From NCBI GenBank assembly GCA_035695045.1, contig DASSEX010000081.1, forward strand, positions 1 to 64,000: a DNA stretch of 64,000 nucleotides. Direction: 5' to 3'. The DNA is from DASSKP01 sp035695045. GTDB taxonomy: Bacteria; Actinomycetota; Actinomycetes; JAFAQI01. The position numbers and the translations under genes are program-made. Shown here piece by piece: positions 8,076 through 18,012 of this stretch. A model generated the notes under the pieces. The model worked only from the letters and a program-made list of their open reading frames with translations. It did no database searches and had not been told where the DNA came from. The number at the start of each line of letters is the position of its first letter. Positions within the stretch are counted from its first letter, which is position 1.

Positions 8076-9557
8076 CGCCGTGGACACAGCCGATGTCGTC
8101 GGCAGCTCCAAGTGCAGCACGAACTGGTACGCGAACACGGTGGGACGCAGCGAGACCAGTAGCCGGTCAATGACATGTACGGCGCGACGCAGGGCTGAGT
8201 TCTTGTCCGCGGAAAGCGCCGCGAAAGGGAGCCCCGTGTAGGCACGGCGGCGCACCTCGAACCCTGCGTCGCGAATGAGGCGCTCGACACTCTTGCGAGT
8301 GAAGAACCGGTAGTGCGTGCGGTCGAGGATGCCGCGCTGGTCGTAGTCGAAGATCCCCAGCATTGTTCGCAGTCGTGGGTACCAATGCCCGAAGTTCGGC
8401 ACGGATGCGATGAGCACACCACCCGGCTGGAGAACTCGCCGGATCTCCTCGAGCAGCATCTCGGGGCGGCGCATGTGCTCGAGCACATCAGCGGCGATCA
8501 CGACGTCGAAGCCGGTGCCCACCTCCGCGGGAATGCCCTGCTCGAGGTCGGCGCGAGCGAACTCGTCGACCCGGGACGCGGTCTCGGGAGACGCGGCGTA
8601 ATCGACCCCCGTCACCCGATGACCCATTCCGCGAACGCGTTCGGCGAGCACCCCACTGCCGCAGCCCACATCGAGCACCTTCGAGGGCGGCTGGCCGTCA
8701 AGCAGCTCCAGGATCTGGCCGTGAGAGCTGTCCTCGTCGTCCTTGTAGGCGTACTCGTCGCCGACGCTGCCGAGATCGCCCGTGGAGAATCCCAGCTTGC
8801 CGAGGCGGTACTTCACGACGTCCTTGGAGACGTCCCTCGCGTACTTCAGACCATCGACGTAACAGATCTCGTCGCCGTAGTAGGTCGGAATGGGGACCTC
8901 GGCGATGCGCTTCCCCCGGTCGAGAAGCTGAATGATGATCTGAGTGTCGAAGTTGAATCCATCCGCATTGCGCTGGAACGGGATCGACTTGAGCGCCGCG
9001 ACCGAGTAGGCGCGATAGCCGGAGTGCCATTCCGTAAGCTCGGCTCCCGCGACGGCGTTCTCGAACCTCGTGAGGACCTTGTTGCCGACGTACTTGTAGA
9101 GGGGCATGCCTCCGCGCCGCGCAGCCTTTGGCAGCATCATCCTCGAACCCATGACGGCGTCGGCTTCTCCGCGAACCAGCGGCTCGACGATGTCACCGAT
9201 GCACTCAGGTGCGTACTGGCCGTCGCCGTGCAGCATGACGATGATGTCCAGGCCATGCTCGATGGCGAGCTGGTAACCGGCCTTCTGGTTGCCGCCGTAG
9301 CCCAGGTTCTTCTCGTGGCGGATGACCGTGATGGGCAGGTCCGGCGATGCCTGCTTGTAGCCGAGAGCGACCAGATGCGTTGCGTCATGGCTGGCGTCGT
9401 CGCAGATCAAGATCTCGGCGATCCGAGCGCGGAAGTCGGCCGGAATCCGGTCGAGCACGCTCGCCAGGGTCGTCACGGCGTTGTAGGCCACCACGAGGAC
9501 ACCGATGCGGGGCGCCGCGGCATGTGACGTGTCGGCAGCTTCATCTCTGGAGGTCAC
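8049..9557 (-). CDS. GT2 glycosyltransferase fused to SAM methyltransferase
   Basis: The 502-residue product has two domains. Residues about 15-240 form a dolichyl-phosphate-mannose-synthase-like GT2 domain (VLVVAYN, CDDASHD, GYGGNQKAGYQLAI, HGDGQYAPE). Residues about 285-450 form a class I SAM methyltransferase (VLDVGCGSG near residue 295, then GVDYA and ADVLEHM). The likely role is sugar transfer to a polyprenyl carrier plus methylation of the product or a related glycan, at the inner face of the membrane. The start is GTG 9557, with TATTCT eight bases upstream (9566-9571). It overlaps a convergent GtrA gene, a possible membrane partner. The fusion runs through with no frameshift. Substrates cannot be told from sequence. 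Confidence 0.85.
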   Translation of the reverse strand: MTSRDEAADTSHAAAPRIGVLVVAYNAVTTLASVLDRIPADFRARIAEILICDDASHDATHLVALGYKQASPDLPITVIRHEKNLGYGGNQKAGYQLAIEHGLDIIVMLHGDGQYAPECIGDIVEPLVRGEADAVMGSRMMLPKAARRGGMPLYKYVGNKVLTRFENAVAGAELTEWHSGYRAYSVAALKSIPFQRNADGFNFDTQIIIQLLDRGKRIAEVPIPTYYGDEICYVDGLKYARDVSKDVVKYRLGKLGFSTGDLGSVGDEYAYKDDEDSSHGQILELLDGQPPSKVLDVGCGSGVLAERVRGMGHRVTGVDYAASPETASRVDEFARADLEQGIPAEVGTGFDVVIAADVLEHMRRPEMLLEEIRRVLQPGGVLIASVPNFGHWYPRLRTMLGIFDYDQRGILDRTHYRFFTRKSVERLIRDAGFEVRRRAYTGLPFAALSADKNSALRRAVHVIDRLLVSLRPTVFAYQFVLHLELPTTSAVSTASGGKSFVA

Positions 9558-9632
9558 GATGATCCAGAATAGCGCCCGGCCGATGCAGGATCGGCCGCCG
9601 GCGCAGCGTACGTCAGACGATGGCCTGGCCCG

Positions 9633-9899
9633 TCACACGGCCGAAGTCTCCCTGTCCGAGCGGCGCTGCTGCGGCAGCGGAAGTGAGTGCACCTCGACGG
9701 GCCGCACGATCGGCCGGCACCAGGTGGCCGCCACCGGCGGGTCGACATCTCGGGTCTCCGACCAACCCCGCAACGTCCCCACCGCCTTGTGCCACCGCAC
9801 CGGCATGAGCCGCGCACCGTCGCGCCGACGGTGCCGCCACGCGGAGAAGCCGACCGCGAGCCAGCACAGGGCCAGCCCGCCGATCAGGATGCGCGTCAT
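9633..9899 (-). CDS. Small single-span membrane protein, hypothetical
   Basis: An 88-residue ORF starting MTRILIGGLALCWLAVGFS, one clear N-terminal membrane segment followed by the basic stretch WRHRRRDG and a soluble tail containing VRWHKAVGTLRGWSETRD. A purine-rich GAGGAGG lies immediately before the ATG at 9899. Residue composition (Trp, His and hydrophobics in a sensible order) looks more like protein than do the competing frames. It sits between menF and the GT2-methyltransferase gene, all on the minus strand. No domain was recognised. The start could lie further upstream. Confidence 0.5.
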   Translation of the reverse strand: MTRILIGGLALCWLAVGFSAWRHRRRDGARLMPVRWHKAVGTLRGWSETRDVDPPVAATWCRPIVRPVEVHSLPLPQQRRSDRETSAV

Positions 9900-9978
9900 C
9901 CTCCTCGTGTCGGCTGACGGGACCCCCGATCTGTAGCCGCGCTGCGGCAGGATCAGGTCGGCCCACCCTTCTCGGCGA

Positions 9979-11232
9979 TCAGCCGAGAAGGGCGCCGAGT
10001 GCGGCCTCGAGCTTCGCGGTGGTCTCCGCCACCTCTGCCTCGGGGTCGGACTCCGCGACGATGCCCGCGCCCGCCCACACCCGGGCCCGGCTGCCGTCGA
10101 GCTGGGCACAGCGCAACGCGATCGCGAATTCGCCGTCGCCGCGCGCGTCGACCCAGCCGATCGGACCCGCATAGCGGCCGCGTGGAGCAGACTCGAGCTG
10201 ACGGATCATCTCGAGTGCTGCCGGCGCAGGAACCCCGCCGACCGCAGCCGTCGGATGCAGTGCAGCTGCCAGCCGGATGGCGGACGGCGGCGGATCAGGC
10301 AGCCAGGCCTGCACATGGCTGCCCAGATGGGAGATGTTCGCGAGTCTCACCAGCTGCGGCTCGGCGTCGCAGGCCAGGTCGACGGCGACCGGCGCGAGCA
10401 CCTCGCGGACGGACTCGAGCGCCAGCCGGTGCTCGTGCCGGTCCTTGACGGATCCGAGGAGCTGACGCTCGAGCTCGGCGTCCTCCTCCGGCGAACTGCC
10501 CCGTCGCACCGACCCGGCCAGCACGAGCGACTCGGCCTGTCGGCCGGTTCGGCGGACGAGCAGCTCCGGTGACGCGCCGACGAGTCCGTCGCAGACATAG
10601 GTGAAGCACGACGGGAACCGCTGGGCGAGCCTGGTGGCGATGACTCGCGGGTCGACGTCGCCCGCTGCCGTGACATCGAGCGCGCGGGCGAGCACGACCT
10701 TGTCGAGATGACCGGCACGCAGCTCGTCGACTGCCGCTGCGACGGCGTCGGCCCAGGCGGCCTCGGCGGGCAGTCGCGTCGTGACGTGTGCGTCGACCGG
10801 CACCGCGGCGGCGGCAGGACGGCGACGGAGCTGCGGCACCGCGACGGTGCCCGGCGGCGTGACCAGCGTCAGCCAGCTGCGGCCCTCTCGCCGGCCCAGT
10901 ACCACTTTGGGGACGACGACGACGGAGCCGCTGTCGGCCGGGTCGAAGACCAGACTCGCGATCGCTACCGCCCCGGTGCCGGGCATCATCACGTCGTCGC
11001 GAACCGTCATCGCGCCGAGGAGTGTCTCGACCTCGGCGGCGATCTGGTCGCCGGAGCGAGCACTCCGCGACGTCGGCAGCCGCGCGGCGACGCCCCAGCC
11101 GACGATGCCGTCGTTGCCTCGAAGAAAGGCGAACGCCTCGCCATCCGGCAACCAGGACAGCAGGTCACCGGGATCTTCGACCTCGACACTCCAGGCGACC
11201 AACTCCTCGACCGGTGCGACTGCCTGGGTCAT
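9979..11232 (-). CDS. menF: Isochorismate synthase (MenF)
   Basis: Chorismate-binding enzyme that isomerises chorismate to isochorismate for menaquinone (and potentially siderophores); Mg-dependent, cytosolic. The C-terminal half of the 417 residues carries the family core: [54 protein letters not shown] and a final [13 protein letters not shown]. Length fits the isochorismate synthase group. The ATG at 11232 overlaps the purE stop (ATGA), so it is translated as the third gene of purK-purE-menF. The partner MenD lies about 2.5 kb away. Salicylate and anthranilate synthases share the fold; menA, menC, menD and menE nearby favour MenF. Confidence 0.87.
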   Translation of the reverse strand: MTQAVAPVEELVAWSVEVEDPGDLLSWLPDGEAFAFLRGNDGIVGWGVAARLPTSRSARSGDQIAAEVETLLGAMTVRDDVMMPGTGAVAIASLVFDPADSGSVVVVPKVVLGRREGRSWLTLVTPPGTVAVPQLRRRPAAAAVPVDAHVTTRLPAEAAWADAVAAAVDELRAGHLDKVVLARALDVTAAGDVDPRVIATRLAQRFPSCFTYVCDGLVGASPELLVRRTGRQAESLVLAGSVRRGSSPEEDAELERQLLGSVKDRHEHRLALESVREVLAPVAVDLACDAEPQLVRLANISHLGSHVQAWLPDPPPSAIRLAAALHPTAAVGGVPAPAALEMIRQLESAPRGRYAGPIGWVDARGDGEFAIALRCAQLDGSRARVWAGAGIVAESDPEAEVAETTAKLEAALGALLG

Positions 11233-11750
11233 GAGGATCGTCCCGTTGGGCGGCCATCGGCCCTTCTACCCTGCAGCTCGGCGTTCTTGCCGTGCGCCAG
11301 CTGGCGCAGCTGCTCCTGGAACGTCGTCATGCGGGCCAGCAGGTCCCCGTCGGCGCTGGCGAGGATGCGCACGGCGAGCAGCCCGGCGTTGCGCGCGCCG
11401 CCGATCGACACGGTGGCGACGGGAACACCTGAGGGCATCTGCACGATCGACAGCAACGAGTCGAGACCGTCCAGCCGCTGGAGCGGGACCGGGACACCGA
11501 TGACCGGCAGAGGTGTCACGGACGCCAGCATTCCCGGCAGGTGGGCGGCCCCACCGGCGCCGGCGATGATGATCCGCAACCCGCGATCGGCCGCGGTGGC
11601 GCCGTACTCGAGCATCTCGCGCGGCATCCGGTGCGCAGAGACGACCCGCAGCTCGTGCGGGACGCCGAACTCCTCGAGCGTCTCCGCGGCTGCCTCCATC
11701 GTGGGCCAGTCGGAGTCACTGCCCATGACGATGCCGACGACCGCGCTCAT
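11229..11750 (-). CDS. purE: N5-carboxyaminoimidazole ribonucleotide mutase (PurE)
   Basis: Class I PurE, converting N5-CAIR to CAIR in purine synthesis after PurK; cytosolic octamer in the family. The signatures [15 protein letters not shown] (catalytic His) and [11 protein letters not shown] near the N terminus and middle are all intact. At 173 residues it is normal, with a basic tail beyond the core. Its ATG overlaps the purK stop and its stop overlaps the menF start, so the three genes are translationally coupled. The purE-purK pair beside an acyl-CoA dehydrogenase matches the M. tuberculosis Rv3274c-Rv3276c order. Confidence 0.95.
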   Translation of the reverse strand: MSAVVGIVMGSDSDWPTMEAAAETLEEFGVPHELRVVSAHRMPREMLEYGATAADRGLRIIIAGAGGAAHLPGMLASVTPLPVIGVPVPLQRLDGLDSLLSIVQMPSGVPVATVSIGGARNAGLLAVRILASADGDLLARMTTFQEQLRQLAHGKNAELQGRRADGRPTGRSS

Positions 11751-12871
11751 GCATCGCCCCGCAGCAGCTCGACAGCCCGGCGGGCGCGCTCGCGCGTCTC
11801 GACGACGTCGTCGCCCAGCACTGTTACGTGCCCGAGCTTGCGGCCGGGACGGGGGGCCTTGCCATAGAGATGCACGGCGGCGTCGGGCACCTCGCCGAGC
11901 GCGCGCGGCAGGGTTCGGGCGAAGTCGGTGGTCGGCCCACCGAGCAGGTTGACCATGACCGTGACCGGCGCGCGCGGAGCCGTGTCACCGAGCGGCCAGT
12001 CGAGAACGGCTCGCAGGTGCTGCTCGAACTGGCTGGTCGTCGCACCCTCGATCGACCAGTGCCCGGAGTTGTGCGGTCGCATCGCCAGCTCGTTGATGAG
12101 CAGCCCACCCGGCGCCTCGAAGAGCTCGACCGCCAGCAGGCCGACCACACCGAGGGCTTCGGCGAGCGACGTGGCGATTCGATCGGCTTCCGCTGCAAGT
12201 CCCGGGCTCAGCCGCGGCGCCGGCGCAATCACCTCGTGGCAGATGCCGTCGCGCTGGACGGTCTCGACCACCGGCCAGGTGCGCATCTCGCCGCTGGGAC
12301 GCCGAGCGACCTGCACGGCGAGCTCGTGCACGATCGGCACCCGCTGCTCGACGTAGACGTTCGGACCGGGCAGCTCGGCGGGCGGCCCTGGCAAATGCCA
12401 GACGCCGCGACCGTCGTAACCCCCGCGGACGGCCTTGAGCACGACCGGCCAGCCATGGTCCTCGGCGAAGACGGCGACGTCGGGGATGTCATGCACCGAG
12501 GCAAAGCCCGGCACCGGGAAGCCCAGAGCACTCAGGCGCTCGCGCATGTAGAGCTTGTCCTGGGCGTGCGCCAACGCGTCGGCACCCGGTCGCACGACCA
12601 CGCCGTCCGACTCGAGGGCCCGCAGATGTGCGGTGGGCACATGCTCGTGGTCGAACGTGACGACGTCACACGCCTTGGCGAAGGAGCGCAACGCGTCGAG
12701 GTCGTCCGGTGCTCCGAGGTCGACGTCATGGGCGACCAGCGCCGCGGAGTCGTCGGGGTTCTCCGCCAGCACCCGCAGCGAGAGACCGAGTGCGATGGCC
12801 GCCTGGTGCGTCATCCGCGCGAGCTGACCGCCCCCGACCATGCCCACGGCGGGGACGTCGGCGCGTGTCAC
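11747..12871 (-). CDS. purK: N5-carboxyaminoimidazole ribonucleotide synthase (PurK)
   Basis: ATP-grasp ligase that carboxylates AIR with bicarbonate and ATP, feeding PurE; cytosolic. The 374 residues begin with the AIR-binding [11 protein letters not shown], followed by the ATP-grasp region [16 protein letters not shown] and the metal-binding segment [28 protein letters not shown]. All typical motifs are present. The start is GTG 12871; the hexamer GAGAAT six bases upstream is a weak -10 candidate, and a better TAGCCT lies 19 bases upstream. It is the first gene of purK-purE-menF, linked to purE by a four-base overlap. Confidence 0.95.
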   Translation of the reverse strand: MTRADVPAVGMVGGGQLARMTHQAAIALGLSLRVLAENPDDSAALVAHDVDLGAPDDLDALRSFAKACDVVTFDHEHVPTAHLRALESDGVVVRPGADALAHAQDKLYMRERLSALGFPVPGFASVHDIPDVAVFAEDHGWPVVLKAVRGGYDGRGVWHLPGPPAELPGPNVYVEQRVPIVHELAVQVARRPSGEMRTWPVVETVQRDGICHEVIAPAPRLSPGLAAEADRIATSLAEALGVVGLLAVELFEAPGGLLINELAMRPHNSGHWSIEGATTSQFEQHLRAVLDWPLGDTAPRAPVTVMVNLLGGPTTDFARTLPRALGEVPDAAVHLYGKAPRPGRKLGHVTVLGDDVVETRERARRAVELLRGDA

Positions 12872-12893
12872 CCGACCATTCTCGCAGGCGAGG

Positions 12894-13925
12894 CTAGGTC
12901 CGCCGCTTCCTGACCCGGCGCACCCAACGCGACGCAGTCCGACGCACGCGCAGCGCGAGAGACGGGGTCGCAGCGGGGAGCGCCGCCTCAGGGGCTGCCT
13001 CGACCGACTCGCGGGCCTCCCGAGCGGCCGTCTTGATGGATGACTGGGCGAGCGCCTCCGCGTGACCGTAGGTTGCGACGTAGTGCTGCCGAAGGTCGTC
13101 GAGCGCGCTTCTCCGGTCAGCCGTGTCGCCGGCCTCCTGGGTCAGGCCCAGCAGCTCCTGCCAGGTGGCCTCGGCCAGGTCGCGCAACCACGCCGGCACG
13201 TCGACGGCGTCCCAGCCCGCGGGCGCCCGACGCAGCGAGGGGTCGACGAGGTCATCCACCTCGGCCTGCGCATCCGGGCCCGCCGCCGCCAGCAGGTCGA
13301 CGTTCAGCGACTGCTCGGCCGTCTTGAGCGCACCGCGCCAGTCGCGCAGTACGTCGTCGTACAGGATGTAGGCGCGGCGGGCGCCGCGGGTCTGGTACTC
13401 GGCGTGCAACATCATGTTCAGCCACCAGCCGAGCCGGGTGGCATCGCTGTGCTTGTCGCGGTCAGTAGTGCGGACGCTCGACATCACCTCCGTCGGATGA
13501 CGAAGGGGCGTCACGAGCAACGGCTGCACACCCAGCTCGCCCATGCACGTCAGCCACATCGGAAGAAACCATGCCGTGCGCGGATCCTTGACGACGACAC
13601 GGTCCGCCTCGTCGAACTGCCACCCTGTCCAGGTCCGGCAGTAGCCGAGCTCGACCGGCTCGTCGAGGACACGGGCCGCGGCCGACCAGGCGGCCGGTCG
13701 GGCATCCAACAGGTCAACGCCGTACCTGAGCATCAGCTTCGCGTGGAAGTTGACCACCCAGCGAGGCTCACCGAAGCCACGCGGATTGGTCTTGTTCGCC
13801 TCGACCTCGGGCTGCGGGACGTAGAAGCCGAGCCGATTGAACACGCCGGCCGTCAGGCTGGTGCCGCTTCGTCCGGCTCCGATCACGAGCACGAGCTCGC
13901 GTGGATCCTCCTCCGCAGCCGTCAT
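12894..13925 (-). CDS. Sulfotransferase family protein
   Basis: Predicted PAPS-dependent sulfotransferase, 343 residues. The 5'-phosphosulfate loop GAGRSGTSL is at about residues 16-24, and the 3'-phosphate region is suggested by TPLRHPTEVMSSVR near residue 150. The C-terminal part is alpha-helical and Ala-rich and ends in a very basic tail (RVRRTASRWVRRVRKRRT). The start ATG 13925 follows TATGAT (13935-13940) at a nine-base spacing. It sits between purK and a FadE25-like gene, where M. tuberculosis has none, and a second sulfotransferase is encoded at 21313. The acceptor is unknown; a surface glycan or glycolipid is likely given the glycosyltransferases around it. Confidence 0.75.
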   Translation of the reverse strand: MTAAEEDPRELVLVIGAGRSGTSLTAGVFNRLGFYVPQPEVEANKTNPRGFGEPRWVVNFHAKLMLRYGVDLLDARPAAWSAAARVLDEPVELGYCRTWTGWQFDEADRVVVKDPRTAWFLPMWLTCMGELGVQPLLVTPLRHPTEVMSSVRTTDRDKHSDATRLGWWLNMMLHAEYQTRGARRAYILYDDVLRDWRGALKTAEQSLNVDLLAAAGPDAQAEVDDLVDPSLRRAPAGWDAVDVPAWLRDLAEATWQELLGLTQEAGDTADRRSALDDLRQHYVATYGHAEALAQSSIKTAAREARESVEAAPEAALPAATPSLALRVRRTASRWVRRVRKRRT

Positions 13926-13961
13926 CGCGCGGTGATCATAGTCGAGGCGGCGAGCGCCTCG

Positions 13962-15119
13962 TCAGCTGACCGGAAGGCCGAGCTGACGGGCGATCAGCAG
14001 CCGCTGCACCTCGCTCGTGCCTTCACCGATCTCCAGGATCTTCGCGTCGCGCCAGTGACGTGCGACGGGGAACTCGTCCATGAAGCCGTAGCCGCCGAAG
14101 ACCTGCGTGGCGTCGCGCGCGTTGTCGACGGCGATCGTCGAGGAGTAGAGCTTGGCGATGGCGGCTTCACGCTTGAACGGCTGACCGCCGGCCATGCGGG
14201 CCGCGGCGTCGTAGTAGGCGAGTCGAGCGACGTGAGTCCGCATGTCCATGTCGGCGATCCGGAACGCCACCGCCTGGTTCTGACCGATCGGCCGCCCGAA
14301 GGCCTCGCGCTCCTTGGCGTACTTCACCGACTCATCCACGCAGGCCTGGGCAAGACCGACGGCCAGTGCGCTGATGGCGATGCGACCCTCGTCGAGGGTG
14401 GACAGGAACTGCGCGTAGCCGCGACCGCGCTCACCCAGGACGTGGTCCGCCGGAACCTGGCAGTCCTGGAAGGCGAGCTCACGGGTGTCAGAGGCATGCC
14501 AACCGACCTTGCGGTAGCTCTTCGATGCCGAGAAGCCCTCGCGCGGCACCGGCACCATCACGCTTGTGAGCTCGGGGCGTCCGTCCGGCCGCTCGCCGGT
14601 GCGGCACAGCACCGTCACGAGACGAGTGATGTCCGTGCCCGAGTTGGTGATGAACGCCTTCGTGCCGTTGATGACCCAGCTGTCGTCGACCAGGACGGCG
14701 CGCGTCGTCGGGTTGCCGGCGTCAGACCCGCCTCCCGGCTCGGTCAGCCCGAAGGCGGCCAGCGCCTCTCCTCGGCAGAGCGCGGGGAGCCACTCCTTCT
14801 TCTGCTCCTCCGTCCCGAAGGTGTAGATGGGCATTGACCCGAGCCCGACCGCGGCTTCCAGGGTGATGGCCACGGACGAGTCGGCCCGGGCGAGCTCCTC
14901 GATGGCAAGACAGAGCGCGAAGAAGTCGCCGCCCATGCCGCCGTACTGCTCCGGGAACGGAAGGCCGAACAGGCCCATCTCGCCCATCTGACGGATGACG
15001 TCGTACGGAAACCGGTGCTCGCGGTCGGCTGACTCGGCTTGCGGAGCGACCACGTCGCGGGCGAACTTCCCGACTACGGACCGCAGCGCTTCATGCTCGT
15101 CGTCGAGCCGAAAATCCAT
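13962..15119 (-). CDS. Acyl-CoA dehydrogenase (FadE25-like)
   Basis: FAD-dependent acyl-CoA dehydrogenase, 385 residues, cytosolic. Motifs: LTEPGGGSDAG, AFITNSG, EGRIAISALAVG, QVFGGYGFMDEFP, and GEGTSEVQRLL with the likely catalytic Glu366. Start chosen at ATG 15119 (MDFRLDDEHEALR), the standard N terminus of the family; a longer reading adds 44 residues of unlikely composition. Its place next to the purE/purK operon matches fadE25 (Rv3274c) of M. tuberculosis, though a sulfotransferase gene intervenes here. HMG-CoA lyase and a carboxyltransferase lie downstream, so an isovaleryl- or isobutyryl-CoA role is possible but unproven. Confidence 0.9.
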   Translation of the reverse strand: MDFRLDDEHEALRSVVGKFARDVVAPQAESADREHRFPYDVIRQMGEMGLFGLPFPEQYGGMGGDFFALCLAIEELARADSSVAITLEAAVGLGSMPIYTFGTEEQKKEWLPALCRGEALAAFGLTEPGGGSDAGNPTTRAVLVDDSWVINGTKAFITNSGTDITRLVTVLCRTGERPDGRPELTSVMVPVPREGFSASKSYRKVGWHASDTRELAFQDCQVPADHVLGERGRGYAQFLSTLDEGRIAISALAVGLAQACVDESVKYAKEREAFGRPIGQNQAVAFRIADMDMRTHVARLAYYDAAARMAGGQPFKREAAIAKLYSSTIAVDNARDATQVFGGYGFMDEFPVARHWRDAKILEIGEGTSEVQRLLIARQLGLPVS

Positions 15120-15174
15120 GACGTGATCGTGCCACGTGCACGCGCAGGCGGGCTGAGCGACTGTCGCTCCGCGA

Positions 15175-15180
15175 TAGCAT
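15175..15180 (+). promoter_or_regulatory. -10 box of leaderless GT2/TagF-like gene
   Basis: TAGCAT six bases before the GTG at 15187. This is the same hexamer and spacing as at ugd. Confidence 0.55.
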
Positions 15181-15186
15181 CGAGCG

Positions 15187-18012
15187 GTGCCGACGCCGAG
15201 CGAGAGTTCGACCGTCGGCGGGCTCAGACCGGACGTCAGCGTCGTCGTCATCGCCTACAACGACGCTGCACGACTGCCCGAAGCCGTGGCGTCCGTCCTC
15301 GACCAGACCTTGCGTGCGCTCGAGGTCATCGTGGTCGACGACGCGTCGACGGACGGCACCTGGGACGTCGCGCAAGCATTGGCCGAAGCGCATCCCGACC
15401 GCGTGCGCGCGATCAGGTTGCCGGAGAACTCCGGCGGCTGCTCCCGACCCCGCAACACGGGGATCGATGCCGCGCAAGGCGACTACGTCATGTTTCTCGA
15501 CAGTGACGACAGTCTCGAGCGGCACGCCGCGAAGAACCTGCTGCTGACCGCGGAGCGGACGGGTGCAGACCTCGTCTCCGGCCTGTGCGTTCGGGTCAAC
15601 GTGACGAACGAGAACAAGCGAACCAGGTGGTACGCGCGGCTGTATGCCGAGCACGCGACCTACGACAGCATCCGGGACGCGCCCGAGCTTCTGTTCGACA
15701 CGCTGTCGACCAACAAGCTCTACCGACGCGAGTTCCTCGACCGCAACGGCATCCGGTTTCCGGACGGTCTCCATTACGAGGACCTGCTGTTCAGCACCGA
15801 GGCCTATTGCACGGCGCAGCCGATCGCCATCCTGCCCGTCGAGGTCTACCGGTGGCACGTCGTCGAGGACGCCGCGACCGCGTCGATCAGCAACCGGCGC
15901 AACAACATCGCCAACTTTCGTGACCGGCTGCAGATTCACCAGCGGATCGATGCCTACCTGGTCGCGCGCGGATTCGACGACCTGCGACCGATCAAGGACC
16001 GGAAGTTCATCCTGCAGGACCTCAAGCTCTACCTGACCGACCTGGCACGGCGCGACGCGACGTACCAAGAAGCCTGGTTGAACATGGCCGCCGACTACCT
16101 CGAAACGGTCTCCGACGAAGCGGTCGTGAGCGCCGGCCCGCTGGCGGCGGCCACCGCGTACCTCGTCCGCCGGCGGGACCTCGACGAGACTCTGCACGCT
16201 GCCGAACTGTGGATCCACGGGCGCCTGTCCGGCGGCCTGTGCCTCGACAGCGGCCGCGCCTACCTCACCGGGCGCTACCTCGAGGACGACCTCGGCCGGG
16301 AGCTGTTGGACGTCACCGCTCTGCACCTGCACGATGCACCGTTCAGCCGTCGCAACATGCGCAACCGCCTGGTGTCGATCGCCGGTGACCGGACCGCCGA
16401 GCTGCGGGGCGAGATCAACGACCCCCTCCGTGCCATCGACGCAGACGACGAGCTGTCCGCGACGCTCGAGCTGCGGACGGCCGACGGCAGGCATCGGGTC
16501 GACATCGCCCGCCCGCAGGTCGAGCTGACGGCCCAAGGCACCCTGACCTGGCGGGCTTCACTCGCGGCACGCCGGCGACCGCCGCGGATGCCGCCGAACG
16601 TGAAGTCGTGGGGACTGTGGATGACCCTGCACCACGGCGACAGCGTCAACGTCTCCCAGGTCATCTCGACGACGGACGTGACCGCCGGACGCAGACTCCC
16701 GTGGAAAAGGTCCCCGTGGACGGGCCAGAGCCTGCTCTGGGTCGAGCGAGGTCCTGGCGACGGAGTGTGGCTCCGGGTCGAACGTGCCTCGAAGGCCTGG
16801 CGCCTGGCTGACCGGGTGTGGTCTCGCGTGCGCCGCTCCGGTGTGTACGGCGACCTTCGACGGCTGTTCTTGTCGGCGCGCAGCCGTGGCCTCAAGTCGC
16901 TCGTCTATCGATCGGTACTCGTCCGGCTCCCTGTCCGTCGCGGAACTGCCGTGTTCGAGAGCCAGCTCGGTCGCGTGTACGCCGACAACCCGAAGTACGT
17001 CTACCGGGCGTTGCGATCCGCCGGCGACAACCGCCGGGTCGTGTGGTCGTACACCGAGAGCACTTCTGGATGGCCGCAGGACGCGGTGCTGGTGAAGCGA
17101 GCGAGCTGGCGGTACTTCTACGAGCTCGCCCGCGCAGAGCTGTGGGTCGACAACCAAGGGTTCCCGCCAGGAGCGCCGAAGCGGCGCGGCACCAAGTACC
17201 TCCAGACGTGGCACGGGTCGCCGTACAAGGCCATGGGCTTCGACCAGCCACAGCTGCAGTTCGGTCCGGCGGACAAGCGCGCGGAGTTCGCCGCCGGCGT
17301 CGGTCGATGGACGCACTTCTGCGTGCAGAGCCCGTTCGCGGACGACACGTTCCGTCGGGCGTTCCGGCACTCGGCCAAGTCCCTGCCCAGTGGGTACCCG
17401 CGCAACGACCCGCTGCTGCGGTACGACGCGGCGGCCGTCAAGGACCTTCGCGCCCAGCTGGAACTTCCGGACGACCGGCAGATCGTGCTCTACGCACCGA
17501 CGTTCCGCGACTCCGATCGGGTCACACGCACGCGGTCGGGTCTGCGGTTGAACCTCGCACGGCTGAGCGAGCTGGTCGGGGACCGCTGCTACTTGCTCGT
17601 CCGCGCGCACTACCTCGACCGGGGCAGCGTCCCGACGCGCTACTCGAGCTTCGCGCGCGACGTCTCGGACTATCCGGACACGACCGAGCTGTTGCTGCTG
17701 GCAGACGGCCTGATCACGGACTACTCGTCGGTGATGTTCGACTACGCCCTCCTGCGCCGGCCGATGCTCTTCTACGCCTACGACCTAGAGCTCTACAACC
17801 AGACCCGTGGCTCCTATTTCGACCTCGAAACCGAGGCGCCGGGCCCCGTCGTCAAGACCGAGGACGGGGTCGCCGAATGGCTGAGCGACTTCCGTACGCC
17901 GCACCTCGCATACGCGGAACGCCTCGAGCGGTTCGTCGACAAGTTCTGCACCTACGAGACGGGCCACGCGTCGGAAGATGTCGTGCGCGAGTTCTTCGGC
18001 GTCGGCACATGA
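15187..18012 (+). CDS. GT2 glycosyltransferase fused to CDP-glycerol glycerophosphotransferase (TagF-like)
   Basis: A 941-residue bifunctional enzyme for a teichoic-acid-like or glycerophosphate-decorated surface polymer, acting at the inner membrane face. Residues about 16-250 are a GT2 domain ([41 protein letters not shown]). A long linker follows. Residues about 590-935 match the Glyphos_transf family: YLQTWHGSPYKAMGFD with catalytic-type His676, VLYAPTFRD, LLVRAHY and LITDYSSVMFDYALL with Asp845. The main motifs are intact. GTG 15187 follows TAGCAT at leaderless spacing. The stop overlaps the next gene's start, so it leads a three-gene operon with a GT4 enzyme and a GtrA protein. A shorter paralogue (26463) and a degenerate one (34578) lie further on. 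Confidence 0.85.
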   Translation: MPTPSESSTVGGLRPDVSVVVIAYNDAARLPEAVASVLDQTLRALEVIVVDDASTDGTWDVAQALAEAHPDRVRAIRLPENSGGCSRPRNTGIDAAQGDYVMFLDSDDSLERHAAKNLLLTAERTGADLVSGLCVRVNVTNENKRTRWYARLYAEHATYDSIRDAPELLFDTLSTNKLYRREFLDRNGIRFPDGLHYEDLLFSTEAYCTAQPIAILPVEVYRWHVVEDAATASISNRRNNIANFRDRLQIHQRIDAYLVARGFDDLRPIKDRKFILQDLKLYLTDLARRDATYQEAWLNMAADYLETVSDEAVVSAGPLAAATAYLVRRRDLDETLHAAELWIHGRLSGGLCLDSGRAYLTGRYLEDDLGRELLDVTALHLHDAPFSRRNMRNRLVSIAGDRTAELRGEINDPLRAIDADDELSATLELRTADGRHRVDIARPQVELTAQGTLTWRASLAARRRPPRMPPNVKSWGLWMTLHHGDSVNVSQVISTTDVTAGRRLPWKRSPWTGQSLLWVERGPGDGVWLRVERASKAWRLADRVWSRVRRSGVYGDLRRLFLSARSRGLKSLVYRSVLVRLPVRRGTAVFESQLGRVYADNPKYVYRALRSAGDNRRVVWSYTESTSGWPQDAVLVKRASWRYFYELARAELWVDNQGFPPGAPKRRGTKYLQTWHGSPYKAMGFDQPQLQFGPADKRAEFAAGVGRWTHFCVQSPFADDTFRRAFRHSAKSLPSGYPRNDPLLRYDAAAVKDLRAQLELPDDRQIVLYAPTFRDSDRVTRTRSGLRLNLARLSELVGDRCYLLVRAHYLDRGSVPTRYSSFARDVSDYPDTTELLLLADGLITDYSSVMFDYALLRRPMLFYAYDLELYNQTRGSYFDLETEAPGPVVKTEDGVAEWLSDFRTPHLAYAERLERFVDKFCTYETGHASEDVVREFFGVGT

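Noticed and set aside
13062..14837. 591-codon plus-strand open frame
   Set aside because: It runs antisense through the sulfotransferase and FadE25-like genes, both of which have clear motifs.
16818..18008. Upstream extension of the GT4 glycosyltransferase to 796 codons
   Set aside because: It overlaps the TagF-like fusion in another frame and has no protein-like composition; the ATGA overlap start at 18009 fits.
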